Assembly: GCA_934621485.1 (NCBI GenBank)
Contig: CAKTUS010000042.1
Location: 1-21,048 of the forward strand
Source: an uncultured Clostridia bacterium
GTDB lineage: Bacteria > Bacillota > Clostridia > Christensenellales > Aristaeellaceae
Direction of reading: 5' to 3'
DNA length: 21,048 bases
Shown: positions 5,919 through 15,053 of the stretch, piece after piece
Position numbering within the stretch: position 1 is the stretch's first letter
How the letters are laid out: each line of letters starts with the position of its first letter
Program-made: the position numbers and the translations under genes
The notes under the pieces: generated by a model
Told to the model about the DNA's origin: nothing
Seen by the model: only the letters and a program-made list of their open reading frames with translations
Database searches by the model: none

Positions 5919-6875
5919 TTAGTACTGGCACACGTTTTCCGGCTTACCGGCCAGATACGCCTCAATGTTTTGGAACACAATCTTTGCCCGGCGAATCATG
6001 GACTCCTGAGATGCAAAGGCAATATGAGGAGTCAGCAGGGTATTGCGGGCGTGCAGCAGGGGCTCGCTGTCCGGGATGGGCGGCTCCTGATTGAACACGT
6101 CCACGCCAGCGCCTGCCAGACGCCCCTCGTTCAGGGCGGCGGCCAGAGCGGCGCTGTCCACGATGGGGCCGCGGGCGCAGTTGATCAGCAGCGCGGTGGG
6201 CTTCATCAGGGCGATCATTTCCGCGCTGATGAGGCCGCGGGTGGAGGCGTTGTTGGGGGTGTGGATGCTGACGATGTCGCTCTGGGCCATCACGTCGGCC
6301 AGCGACAGATAGGTGATGCCCAGCGCCTTGGCTTCCGGCTTTTCGGTGCGGGAATAGGCGATGACCTTCGCGCCGAAGGCCAGGAAAAGCCTGGCGGTAA
6401 TCATGCCGATGCGGCCCGTGCCGATGATGCCCACGGTCTTATCCATGATCTCCCGGCCGGTCAGCCCGGCGGCGGTGCCGCCGCCATGCACCCGCTGCTG
6501 GGCCTCGTCCATATGGCGCAGCAGGTCGATGGTCATGCCGATGACCAGTTCGGCCACGGTCTGGTTGGAATAATTGGCGGCGTTGCAGATCTGCACGCCC
6601 TTGGCGCGGCAGGCTTCCAGCCCCACGTGGTCGATGCCGGTGAAGGCCACGTTCAGCATTTTCAGCTGATCGGCGGCCAAAACCACCTGATCGGGATAGG
6701 GGTTGTTGGCAATGGTAACCACCTGGCAGCCCATGCTGCGGCGGATGAGCTCCGCCGGGTCGGTGGTCTTTTCCGGGTAATAGATAAATTCGTGACCGGC
6801 CTTGCGGATCGGCTCGGACAGTTCTTCGATGAGCTCGGGGCTGACGCCGATGGGCTCCAACAGGCTAATGCGCAT
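5919..6875 (-). CDS. D-isomer specific 2-hydroxyacid dehydrogenase (318 aa)
   Basis: This is a cytosolic NAD(P)-dependent oxidoreductase interconverting 2-keto acids and D-2-hydroxy acids. The Rossmann motif GIIGTGRIG lies at about residues 149-157. The catalytic set is visible: Arg235 (NCARGPIVD), Glu264 (FNQEPPIPDSEPLL) and His284 (LTPHIAFASQES). Length is normal for the family. The start MRISLLEP at 6875 is chosen because AAAGGAAG lies just upstream; the same frame stays open further upstream, but that part overlaps the peptidase gene. It is the last gene of the ten-gene operon, 38 bp after the peptidase. Substrate is not determined by the sequence; in context it may reduce a keto acid produced from the imported peptide. 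Phosphoglycerate dehydrogenase-like activity is an alternative. Confidence 0.88.
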   Translation of the reverse strand: MRISLLEPIGVSPELIEELSEPIRKAGHEFIYYPEKTTDPAELIRRSMGCQVVTIANNPYPDQVVLAADQLKMLNVAFTGIDHVGLEACRAKGVQICNAANYSNQTVAELVIGMTIDLLRHMDEAQQRVHGGGTAAGLTGREIMDKTVGIIGTGRIGMITARLFLAFGAKVIAYSRTEKPEAKALGITYLSLADVMAQSDIVSIHTPNNASTRGLISAEMIALMKPTALLINCARGPIVDSAALAAALNEGRLAGAGVDVFNQEPPIPDSEPLLHARNTLLTPHIAFASQESMIRRAKIVFQNIEAYLAGKPENVCQY

Positions 6876-6913
6876 GAGAAATGCTTCCTTTCTGTATCGT
6901 TGGTTTCGCAGGG

Positions 6914-8914
6914 TCAGGGCCGCAGGTAGTGATCCATCCAGCGGGTGATTTCCTGCAGGCGCTTGACGCGGTTCTTCGGCTTGCCGCCCCGGGACAGCTC
7001 GTGGTTCTCCCCCTTGAACAGGCACAGACGGGCTTCCACTCCGTGAGAACGGATGGCGTTGAACATTTGCAGGCCCTCGATCTTCCAGCAGCGGTAGTCC
7101 TCTTCGGAATGGATGAACAGGGTGGGCGTGGTGCACTGATCTGCCGCGCTCAGGGGCGATTGAGCCCACACCTTGGCCACGTCCTGCGTGGTATGGGCGG
7201 CCAGATGGCCGTCCACGAAGGTACGGCCGCAGTCGCTGGTGCCCTCCATGGAAACAAAGTTAGAAATGGAGCGCTGGGACGCGGCGCAGGCAAAGCGGTG
7301 GGTGTGGCCGATGATCCAGTTGGTCATGAAGCCGCCGTAGGAACCGCCGGTAACGCCCAGCCGGCTGGCGTCCAGCTGAGGATAACGGGCCAGCACGCAG
7401 TCGGTGAAGTCCATCAGGTTCTGATATTCCACCGTGCCGTATTTGCCCCGGATGAAGGCGAACTCATCGCCCCGCGCGTCGCTGCCGCGAGGATTGGCGA
7501 AGAAAACAAAGTAGCCCTTGTTGGCCCACACCTGCATTTCGTGATAGTACACCGGGCCGTAGCAAAGCCGGGGGCCGCCGTGAATATCCAGAATGCCGGG
7601 ATAGGTCCTGTCGGGGTCGAAGTGGGCGGGCTTGAGCACGAAGCCGTGAATTTCAAAGCCGTCCGGGTCGGTAAAGCGAACCTGCTCGGGCTTGATGATC
7701 TCGTGGCTGTCGCACCATTCCCGGTTGAAGGCGGATACCGGATGCAGCTTGCCTGCTTCCACAGTATATACCTCCTGCAAGCGCATGTCCACCATGGCCA
7801 CGCAGACCAGCTTGCCCTGACATACGTCAAACAGGTCGGCAGTTCCGTTGCCCTCCCACAGCAAGGTCGCCTGTCCCTTCAGATCCAGGCGCAAAAGGCG
7901 GGCGTAATCCTCCTGGCCGGAGATAAGGTAGAGAAAATCCCCCTCCGCCTTGAAGCAGGCGCCGCCGCCGTAGCGAACGTCGCTGCCTACGGGGTTGCCG
8001 ATGGTCAGGGCACTGCAGCCCAGCCGTACCGGCTGGCCGCCATCCACAGGCGCCCGCCACAGGTCGGGGGTCTGGCTGTAATCATACTCGCCCATATCCG
8101 TCCCGGCGAACACCACCTGGCCCGCCCAGAAATCCACCTGCCGGATGCGGTAAATGTCCTGCGGCACTACCTGAGTGGTCTTGCCGGCGGCAAAATCGTA
8201 CAGGCGGATGCCGGTGCGGAAGTCCCGGCGGGTCTCGAAGTCGCCGCCGTGGTACACCACCACGCCGTCCTCCGGGCATACCTTCACGCCCTCCACGTCG
8301 AACAGGGGCGTGGTGATGGGGGTCAGGGCTCCGGTGGCGCTGTTGAACAAAAACAGGCCGACACGGGTTTTGTTAATGACGCCGGAACCGTTGAACCAGA
8401 AGGGATATTCGTCAAAAACGGTAAAATGCTCCCGCTCGATGGAAAGCTGCTTCAGAGCCTCCCGGCGCGCTTCGCCGGTCAGGTTCTTCAGCCGGGCTTC
8501 CTTCTCCAAATCCTTGCGGGCCTTGAGCACATAGGTGCTGGGGGCCAGCTTGCCGATAGCCGAAGCGTTCAGCGGCACGGTGAAGACCCGCTCCGCCTCG
8601 CCGCCGGAAAGGCTCAGCCGGTAAAAAGCGGTATGCTCCTCGCCGGAAGCGCGCAGCGCCTTGTCTGCTTCGTCCCTGACGGCGGGGAACAGCAGCGCCT
8701 CGCTGCCGTCCCAGATAAAGGACTTTACATCGCCCTGAGCGGTCAGCTGGCGCAGGGGCTTTCCGGGAGTGTACAGCCACAGGTTGGAAGCATAGCCGTT
8801 TTTCCCCTCGTCCGCCTGGTGGGCGATCAGGGCGGCGGCATGGCCGTCCGGGGCCCATTGCAGGTCGGACAGGGCATAGAAGGACAGAAAATCTTTCAGT
8901 TCAATTGCTTGCAT
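6914..8914 (-). CDS. S9 family serine peptidase (prolyl oligopeptidase/acylaminoacyl peptidase type), paralogue 2 (666 aa)
   Basis: The N-terminal two thirds (residues about 1-410) have beta-propeller-type repeats, and the C-terminal alpha/beta-hydrolase domain holds the catalytic triad: Ser525 in TGGSYGGFMTNW, Asp606 in IHSEEDYRCW and His638 in FKGENHELSRGG. The ILDIHGGPRLCYGP segment provides the oxyanion-side motif. No signal peptide is visible, so it acts in the cytosol on short peptides. The start MQAIELKDF at 8914 has AAAGGAGGG at 8922-8930, which overlaps the stop of the preceding gene, showing tight coupling. It is a tandem paralogue of the next gene upstream; the region around the serine is nearly identical in DNA. 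It probably degrades peptides brought in by the OppBCDF system of the same operon. Confidence 0.92.
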   Translation of the reverse strand: MQAIELKDFLSFYALSDLQWAPDGHAAALIAHQADEGKNGYASNLWLYTPGKPLRQLTAQGDVKSFIWDGSEALLFPAVRDEADKALRASGEEHTAFYRLSLSGGEAERVFTVPLNASAIGKLAPSTYVLKARKDLEKEARLKNLTGEARREALKQLSIEREHFTVFDEYPFWFNGSGVINKTRVGLFLFNSATGALTPITTPLFDVEGVKVCPEDGVVVYHGGDFETRRDFRTGIRLYDFAAGKTTQVVPQDIYRIRQVDFWAGQVVFAGTDMGEYDYSQTPDLWRAPVDGGQPVRLGCSALTIGNPVGSDVRYGGGACFKAEGDFLYLISGQEDYARLLRLDLKGQATLLWEGNGTADLFDVCQGKLVCVAMVDMRLQEVYTVEAGKLHPVSAFNREWCDSHEIIKPEQVRFTDPDGFEIHGFVLKPAHFDPDRTYPGILDIHGGPRLCYGPVYYHEMQVWANKGYFVFFANPRGSDARGDEFAFIRGKYGTVEYQNLMDFTDCVLARYPQLDASRLGVTGGSYGGFMTNWIIGHTHRFACAASQRSISNFVSMEGTSDCGRTFVDGHLAAHTTQDVAKVWAQSPLSAADQCTTPTLFIHSEEDYRCWKIEGLQMFNAIRSHGVEARLCLFKGENHELSRGGKPKNRVKRLQEITRWMDHYLRP

Positions 8915-8928
8915 GGCCTTTCCCTCCT

Positions 8929-10881
8929 TTACGCCTTCAAATGAGCATCCATCCACGCGTCGATCTCCTCCAGCCGCTTGACGCGGTTCCAGGGCTTGCC
9001 GGAGCGGGACAGCTCGTGGTTTTCTCCCTTAAAGAGGCAAACCCGGGTTTCAACGCCCTGATGAATCAGCTGGGTATACATTTGCAGCGCTTCGCCCAGC
9101 GGGCAGCGGAAGTCCTCGTCTGAATGAAGGAACAGCGTGGGGGTTACGGCGTTGCCCACGTATTTCAGCGGGGAGGACGACCAGCCCTCGGCGGACTTGA
9201 TCCGGGCGGACACGCCGCCGAAACGGCAGGGACTGTACATATAGGACCAGTCGCTGGCGCCTTCGTCCGTGATCCAGTTGGAAATGGAGCGCTGGGACGC
9301 GGCGCAGGCAAAGCGGTGGGTGTGGCCGATAATCCAGTTGGTCATATAGCCGCCGTAGGAACCGCCGGTAACGCCCAGACGCTTGGCGTCCAGCTGCGGA
9401 TACCGCTGGAGCACCACATCGGTAAAGGCCATCAGGTCGTCGTAATCCACGGTGCCGTAGCGGGTCATCAGGAAGCCGAATTCATCGCCCTTGCCGTCGC
9501 TGCCGGTGGGGTTGCAGAAGAAGACATAGTACCCTCGGGCCGCCCATACCTGCATCTCATGCACATAGGAGGGGCCGTAGGCGGTCTTGGGGCCGCCATG
9601 GATCACCAGAATACCCGGATAGTTCTGACCCGGCTGCTCATGAGCGGGATGGATGACCCAGCCCTGCACCGTATCGCCGTGGGTGTTGACAAAGTCGCAG
9701 TCGTCGGGCTTCTGGATGGCGTGGGTTTCCACGTAGGGCCGGTTGAAGGCGGTCAGGCAGGTTTCCTGGCCCGTCGCCAGATCCAGCGCGTAGATTTCCT
9801 GCAGGCCCATATGGCGGGTGGCGATCAGGTACGCCGTGCCGCCGCGCACGTCAATCGCGTCGATGGAGCCGGTTTCCCGGCTGACGATCTGCTCCTGTCC
9901 GTCCCGGATGCGGGCCAGATGAGCGGAGCCGTCCTGCGTCAGCACATGGTAAACGTCTCCGTCCACCACTTGCAGCATCCGGCCGCCGCCGTAGCGGCAA
10001 TCGCTGTTGACGGAGTTGTTCACCGGCATCTGGAAGGGAGTGCAAAGCACCTGTTCCTCCCCGGTGACCGCATCGAGGGTATAGAACCAGGCGTTCTGGC
10101 TCCAGATATACCGGCTGCCGTCCGCGCCGGTAAAGAGGACTTTATCCCCCAGAAAGTCGATATGGCGCAGCTTGTAGCGATCCAGCGGCAGCAGCTGGCG
10201 GGTTTCGCCGGCGGCCACGTCATAGACGAAAATGCCCAGCTTCTGCACTTCCATGTAGTTGATGTCCATGCCCATGTAGGCAATCATGCCGCCGTCCCTG
10301 CGCACGGCAAAGCCGTTGCGTACCTGAAAGGTCTCGCCGGTCAGGGGAGTCAGAGCGCCGGTAACGCTGTCGAATAGGTACAGCCGGTGACGGATGCCGC
10401 TGACGTAGCCCGCACCGTTTTCGGCGAAGGGCAGCTCGTTCAGCACCGTCCAGTCCGCGCCGCCCTCCGGCAGGTCTTCGGCGGGATACAGCGTGGTCTT
10501 GGCCAGCAGCACGAAGCGGCGGTCGTCCACCCGCTTGATCTCCTCCACGAACAGGGGCACGGTAAAGGCGGGCAGCGCTTCGCCGCCGTCCAGCTTCAAT
10601 TTCAGAAAGGACGTGGAGGGCGACAGCAGGGAGGAGGAGCGCTCCCCCCTCAGCAGCACCGTATCGTCGTCCAGCCACAGAAAGCTGCGCACATTGCCGC
10701 TGCGGCTCACCTGATGGGTCTTCCCCGTGGTCAGATCCAGCCGCCAGAAATCGCACTGATAGCCGTCCCTGGCCTCATCGCACCGGCTTACCACAAAACC
10801 CGCGTTTTTCCCGTCCGGGGACAGGGTCAGGGCAGAAAGAAAGGAAAAGTTCAGAAAATCCCGCAGCTGAACATCCTGCAT
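8929..10881 (-). CDS. S9 family serine peptidase (prolyl oligopeptidase/acylaminoacyl peptidase type), paralogue 1 (650 aa)
   Basis: It has the same architecture as its downstream paralogue: a propeller-like N-terminal region and a C-terminal hydrolase domain with Ser508 (TGGSYGGYMTNW), Asp590 (LHSDEDFRC) and His622 (FKGENHELSRSG). The LVIHGGPKTAYGP motif precedes the active-site region. It has no signal peptide and is predicted cytosolic. The start MQDVQLRDF at 10881 follows a GGAGGGAGG ribosome binding site (about 10889-10897). It differs from its paralogue mainly in the propeller and in a stretch after the serine (DWSYMYSPCRFGG versus DCGRTFVDGHLAA), so the pair may differ in substrate preference. 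Two S9 enzymes in one opp operon suggest sequential or complementary cleavage of an imported oligopeptide; that is inference. Confidence 0.92.
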   Translation of the reverse strand: MQDVQLRDFLNFSFLSALTLSPDGKNAGFVVSRCDEARDGYQCDFWRLDLTTGKTHQVSRSGNVRSFLWLDDDTVLLRGERSSSLLSPSTSFLKLKLDGGEALPAFTVPLFVEEIKRVDDRRFVLLAKTTLYPAEDLPEGGADWTVLNELPFAENGAGYVSGIRHRLYLFDSVTGALTPLTGETFQVRNGFAVRRDGGMIAYMGMDINYMEVQKLGIFVYDVAAGETRQLLPLDRYKLRHIDFLGDKVLFTGADGSRYIWSQNAWFYTLDAVTGEEQVLCTPFQMPVNNSVNSDCRYGGGRMLQVVDGDVYHVLTQDGSAHLARIRDGQEQIVSRETGSIDAIDVRGGTAYLIATRHMGLQEIYALDLATGQETCLTAFNRPYVETHAIQKPDDCDFVNTHGDTVQGWVIHPAHEQPGQNYPGILVIHGGPKTAYGPSYVHEMQVWAARGYYVFFCNPTGSDGKGDEFGFLMTRYGTVDYDDLMAFTDVVLQRYPQLDAKRLGVTGGSYGGYMTNWIIGHTHRFACAASQRSISNWITDEGASDWSYMYSPCRFGGVSARIKSAEGWSSSPLKYVGNAVTPTLFLHSDEDFRCPLGEALQMYTQLIHQGVETRVCLFKGENHELSRSGKPWNRVKRLEEIDAWMDAHLKA

Positions 10882-10915
10882 GGAATGTCCTCCCTCCGTA
10901 TGGTCGTATGCTGGA

Positions 10916-10949
10916 ACGCCGGGCAAATACGGCGGTATCTGCCCGGCGT
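10916..10949 (-). promoter_or_regulatory. Stable stem-loop between TPR gene and peptidase gene
   Basis: ACGCCGGGCA (10916-10925) and TGCCCGGCGT (10940-10949) are exact complements, and inside them ATAC/GTAT adds four more pairs around a GGCG loop after one mismatch. There is no T-tract on either side, so it is not a normal terminator. It may mark an mRNA processing or stability site within the operon. Confidence 0.55.
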
Positions 10950-10983
10950 CGAGAAACTCCGCCAAAAAGGCAGGGTTTTCAAA

Positions 10984-11793
10984 TTACAGATGACGGCGCT
11001 TCTTTTCCACCAGCGCGGCCTGATAGCCGAAGGCGCTCCACGCGTCTTCCTTGCCGGCTTCCAGCACGCGGCGAATCATGTCGTCGCCCTTGGCGTTCTC
11101 GCCGATCTCATAGTAGTAGTTGGCCAGACCAAAGCCCATGGTGACCAGCTCCAGATCGTTGGGGTTGGGGGTCAGCAGATCGTCGGGAGAAATCAGGCCC
11201 TTGTACATCAGCAGACGGCGGTGATAGGACACCACCATGCCAGGTTCCATGTCGGGGGTGATGCGATCCAGCAGACGGGCGGCTTCCTCCTTCTTGCCCA
11301 GACGGCGCAGGGTCATCCACAACCAGTCGGTGCAGGAAATCACGTCCAGATCCTCATCGCTCATGGTGTAGCAGACCTTGTAGATCTTTTCGGCGCGCTC
11401 GTAGTCCTGCAGCAGGAAGTAGCTCAGGGCCAGATGATACCAGCAGTCCACGTTGGTGGGATCCAGCCGGATGGCAAACTCGAAGTCCGCGGCAGCCTCG
11501 GCATAGCGACCGGTATTGATGTAGGCGTGAGCCTTGTGCCGGTACAGGAGCGGATAGAAGGGGTTGTAGCTGATGCCCATAGAGTACGCGTCGATGGCTT
11601 CCCGGTGCATGGACTGGCGGCGCAGGGCGCGGCCGTACTTGATCCATTTTTCGGGATCGGTGGGATCCGCCTCGGCGGCGGCCTTCAGTTCCAGGGCAAG
11701 GTCGGAAACGGGCTGAGCGGTGCGTTCTACATGCACCTGAGTATCCATAGGCGCCACGTCATGCAGGGACGGTTCGGAAAGTACATTGGCCAT
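10984..11793 (-). CDS. TPR-repeat protein, paralogue B (269 aa)
   Basis: This is a soluble helical-repeat protein. TPR-type units are visible at about residues 48-80 (PEKWIKYGRALRRQSMHREA), 82-113 (LLYRHKAHAYINTGRYAEAA) and 116-146 (DCWYHLALSYFLLQDYERAE), with degenerate helices after that. There is no signal peptide or membrane segment. The start codon is preceded by AGAGGTG, as for its paralogue. Both paralogues begin MANVLSEP and are almost identical through the first TPR, then diverge. TPR domains bind proteins or peptides; here they could scaffold the peptidases or bind cytosolic peptide, but no function can be read from the sequence. It lies between its paralogue and the first S9 peptidase in the opp operon. 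Confidence 0.85.
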   Translation of the reverse strand: MANVLSEPSLHDVAPMDTQVHVERTAQPVSDLALELKAAAEADPTDPEKWIKYGRALRRQSMHREAIDAYSMGISYNPFYPLLYRHKAHAYINTGRYAEAAADFEFAIRLDPTNVDCWYHLALSYFLLQDYERAEKIYKVCYTMSDEDLDVISCTDWLWMTLRRLGKKEEAARLLDRITPDMEPGMVVSYHRRLLMYKGLISPDDLLTPNPNDLELVTMGFGLANYYYEIGENAKGDDMIRRVLEAGKEDAWSAFGYQAALVEKKRRHL

Positions 11794-11816
11794 AAAAACA
11801 CCTCTTTCTCAATAGC

Positions 11817-12629
11817 TTAGTTGGGCCAGTTCTGCACATCAACGCGGGCGGCATGCTCGGCGAAACCGCCCCAGCTGTCCGAGTCGGCAATCTTTTTCAG
11901 AATGGCCCAGGCCTTTTCGGTTTCGCCCTTGGCCAGGTAGTAGCGGGCGATGCCATAGGCGGCGGTGGCGTAATAATGACCGTTGGGGTTGTCCTCAGCC
12001 ACCTTCAGCGCTTCTTCAGGGGTCATGGTGCCATTGTACACCAGCACGCGGTTGTAGTAGCCGCAGTCGGCGTACTGCACTTCATGGCCGGGCTTGATAT
12101 CCTTGACGATCTCGGCGGCTTCCTCGTGGCGGCCCAGACGGGTCAGGGTCATCCACAGCCAGTCCTTGGTGGCCACGATATCGTCAAACAGCTCGGAGCG
12201 CTTCAGGGTTTCCTGGAAGGAAGCCAGCGCCCGGTCGTACTGACGGGACAGGTAGTAGGCCACGCCCTGATGATACCAGCAGTCCCAGTTGGTGGGGTCC
12301 AGGCGCAGCGCGATTTCAAAGGTAGCGGCGGACACGGTAAACTCGCCGATATTGATGTAGGCATGGGCGCGGTGCCGGTACAGCAGCGCATAGAAGGGGT
12401 TGTAGGAAATGCCCATGCAGTAGGCGGCAATGGCTTCCCGGTGCATGGACTGCCGGCGCAGCACGCGGCCGTACTTGATCCATTTTTCCGGATCGGTGGG
12501 GTCGGCTTCCGCAGCGGCTTTGGCTTCCAGCGCGAGGGGATCCATGGGGGTCAGGTCTTCCTTGAGCAGTACCTCGGAACTGCGGCACGCGCAATTCGGC
12601 AGGGCGGGTTCAGACAATACGTTTGCCAT
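11817..12629 (-). CDS. TPR-repeat protein, paralogue A (270 aa)
   Basis: This paralogue matches the neighbouring TPR protein in length and layout. Residues 32-96 differ at only about 8 positions (shared KAAAEADPTDPEKWIKYGR, QSMHREAI, MGISYNPFY, LLYRH, AHAYIN), while residues after about 97 are much more different (FTVSAATFEIALRLDPTNWD onward). The TPR motif DCWYHQGVAYYLSRQYDRAL is clear at about 116-135. No secretion signal is seen. The N-terminal tail carries two Cys (PNCACRSSEV) absent from the paralogue. The ribosome binding site is AGAGGTG. It lies 28 bp after the RidA gene and 23 bp before the second TPR gene, so all are co-transcribed. The role is unknown; an adaptor for the peptidases is one possibility. 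Confidence 0.85.
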   Translation of the reverse strand: MANVLSEPALPNCACRSSEVLLKEDLTPMDPLALEAKAAAEADPTDPEKWIKYGRVLRRQSMHREAIAAYCMGISYNPFYALLYRHRAHAYINIGEFTVSAATFEIALRLDPTNWDCWYHQGVAYYLSRQYDRALASFQETLKRSELFDDIVATKDWLWMTLTRLGRHEEAAEIVKDIKPGHEVQYADCGYYNRVLVYNGTMTPEEALKVAEDNPNGHYYATAAYGIARYYLAKGETEKAWAILKKIADSDSWGGFAEHAARVDVQNWPN

Positions 12630-12657
12630 AAGGACACCTCTTTCGTTGATTGTTTTT

Positions 12658-13005
12658 TTATTTTTTCACGGCAATGACGGATACTTCCATCAGGTAGGGC
12701 GTCTGTCCCAGACCGGCCTCCACGCACACGCGGGCGGGAGCGCAGCCTTCGTCAATCCACTGGTCCCAAACCTTGTTGAAGGTTTCCTTCTGGGCAATGT
12801 CCGGCATATAGATGGTAGCCATCACCATGTGGTTCTTATCAGTGCCGAACCGCTCAAACAGCTCGTCCAGCCGGGCGAACAGGGCATGCGCCTGCTCCTC
12901 CATGCCTTCTCCTTTGGCGGCCACGTGGCCGGAAAAGAACAGGAAACCGCCAGCCTCGGTTACGCGGCTCATGGTGGCGCCCACATCGTAACGCTTGATT
13001 TCCAT
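12658..13005 (-). CDS. RidA/YjgF family protein (115 aa)
   Basis: This is a small cytosolic protein of the Rid family, whose best-known members deaminate reactive enamine/imine intermediates such as 2-aminoacrylate. The N-terminal half contains GGFLFFSGHVA; the C-terminal half contains Arg92 (CAPARVCVEAGL), the position of the substrate-binding Arg in active RidA, and Glu107 (LMEVSVIAV). Length is near the usual 115-130. The start MEIKRYD at 13005 is supported by AAGGAGGT just upstream; an in-frame ATG further up at 13032 has no such site. It follows oppF by 49 bp. In this operon it may quench imines released during amino-acid or modified-peptide breakdown; some Rid subfamilies have other hydrolase roles. 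Confidence 0.88.
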   Translation of the reverse strand: MEIKRYDVGATMSRVTEAGGFLFFSGHVAAKGEGMEEQAHALFARLDELFERFGTDKNHMVMATIYMPDIAQKETFNKVWDQWIDEGCAPARVCVEAGLGQTPYLMEVSVIAVKK

Positions 13006-13054
13006 GTTGTACCTCCTTATTACTCTATGCAAAGGCCCGTCAGGGCTTTTGACA

Positions 13055-14025
13055 TCACAGTTTGCCGGCCAGGTGGCAGGCCACGAAATGGCCGTTGCCC
13101 ATATCCCGCAGGGCGGGCTTTTCCCTGCTGCATTGCTCGCAGGCGTGGGGGCAGCGGGTGTGGAAGCAGCAGCCCGTCGGCGGATTCATCAGGCTGGGCA
13201 CATCGCCCTCCAGCATATTGCGCATGGTGGGAATATCCGGGTCGGGAATGGGAATGGCGTCCAAAAGCGCCTGGGTATAGGGATGGGTGGGATGGCAGAA
13301 CAGATCCTCCGTCTGGGCAACCTCCACCAGATTGCCCAGGTACATCACCGCCACCCGGTCGCACAGGTGCTCCACCACCGCCAGGTTGTGCGAGATAAAC
13401 AGGTAGGTCAGCTTGTATTTTTCCTGCAAATCCTGCATCAGGTTCAAAATCTGCGCCTGAATGGACACGTCCAGCGCGGAAACCGGCTCGTCGCATACAA
13501 TCAGGGAGGGGTTCAGCGCCAATGCCCGGGCCACGCCGATGCGCTGCCGCTGGCCGCCGGAAAACTCGTGCGGATACTTGGTGTACGCCTCGGGGCGCAG
13601 GCCCACGTCGTGCATCAGGGAACGCACGCGCTCCTCCCGCTCCTTTTCCGTGCCCACTTTGTGAACCCGCATGGGCTCGGCAATGCAGCGGCCTACCGTG
13701 AACCGGGGATCCAGCGAGGAATAGGGATCCTGAAAGATAATCTGAATTTTCTGGGACAGGTCGCTCTTTCCTTTTTGCGCAAAGATATCCTGTCCCTCAA
13801 ACAGCACCTGACCGCCCGTGGGCTTCAAAAGCCGCACAATGGTCTTGCCGGTGGTGGATTTGCCGCAGCCGCTTTCCCCCACCAGACCGAAGGTTTCGCC
13901 CTGACGGATGGAAAAGGAAATATCGTCCACAGCCTTTACATAGCGCTTTTCCGCTTTCAGCACGTTGCTACGCACCTTCACGGGGTAATACACTTTGAGG
14001 TTTTTCACCTCCAGCAACGTCTGGC

Positions 14026-14029
<4 letters not shown>
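13055..14029 (-). CDS. oppF: Oligopeptide ABC transporter ATP-binding protein OppF type (324 aa)
   Basis: This is one of two ATPase subunits powering a peptide importer at the inner face of the membrane. Walker A GESGCGKS is at about residues 51-58, the signature FSGGQRQRIG at 156-165, Walker B LIVCDEPVSALD at 176-187 and the H-loop Asn/His region FISHNLAVVEH at 211-221. The C-terminal oligopeptide-transporter extension has a Cys cluster (C287, C288, C293, C297, C300) of the type that can hold an Fe-S cluster in some DppD/OppF proteins. The start at 14029 overlaps the oppD stop as ATGA, so translation is coupled, and AAGGAGG lies 10 bases upstream. OppF rather than OppD is inferred from gene order and the N-terminal YYPVKVRS insertion. 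Confidence 0.92.
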
Positions 14030-15036
<1,007 letters not shown>

Positions 15037-15053
15037 GGAAAATGCCCTCCTTC

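Noticed and set aside
6876..7169. Upstream extension of the 2-hydroxyacid dehydrogenase
   Set aside because: The frame stays open upstream, but this part overlaps the peptidase coding region and the family-typical N-terminus begins at 6875 behind a good ribosome binding site.
6881..8944. Long open frame on the plus strand opposite the second S9 peptidase (about 687 codons)
   Set aside because: The minus-strand frame carries a full catalytic triad and a ribosome binding site; the plus-strand frame has low-complexity Gly/His/Val composition and no recognisable motif.
13031..13048. Terminator between oppF and the RidA gene
   Set aside because: The AAGCCC/GGGCTT stem is short and followed by TGCATAG rather than a U-tract, and the RidA gene has no promoter of its own.
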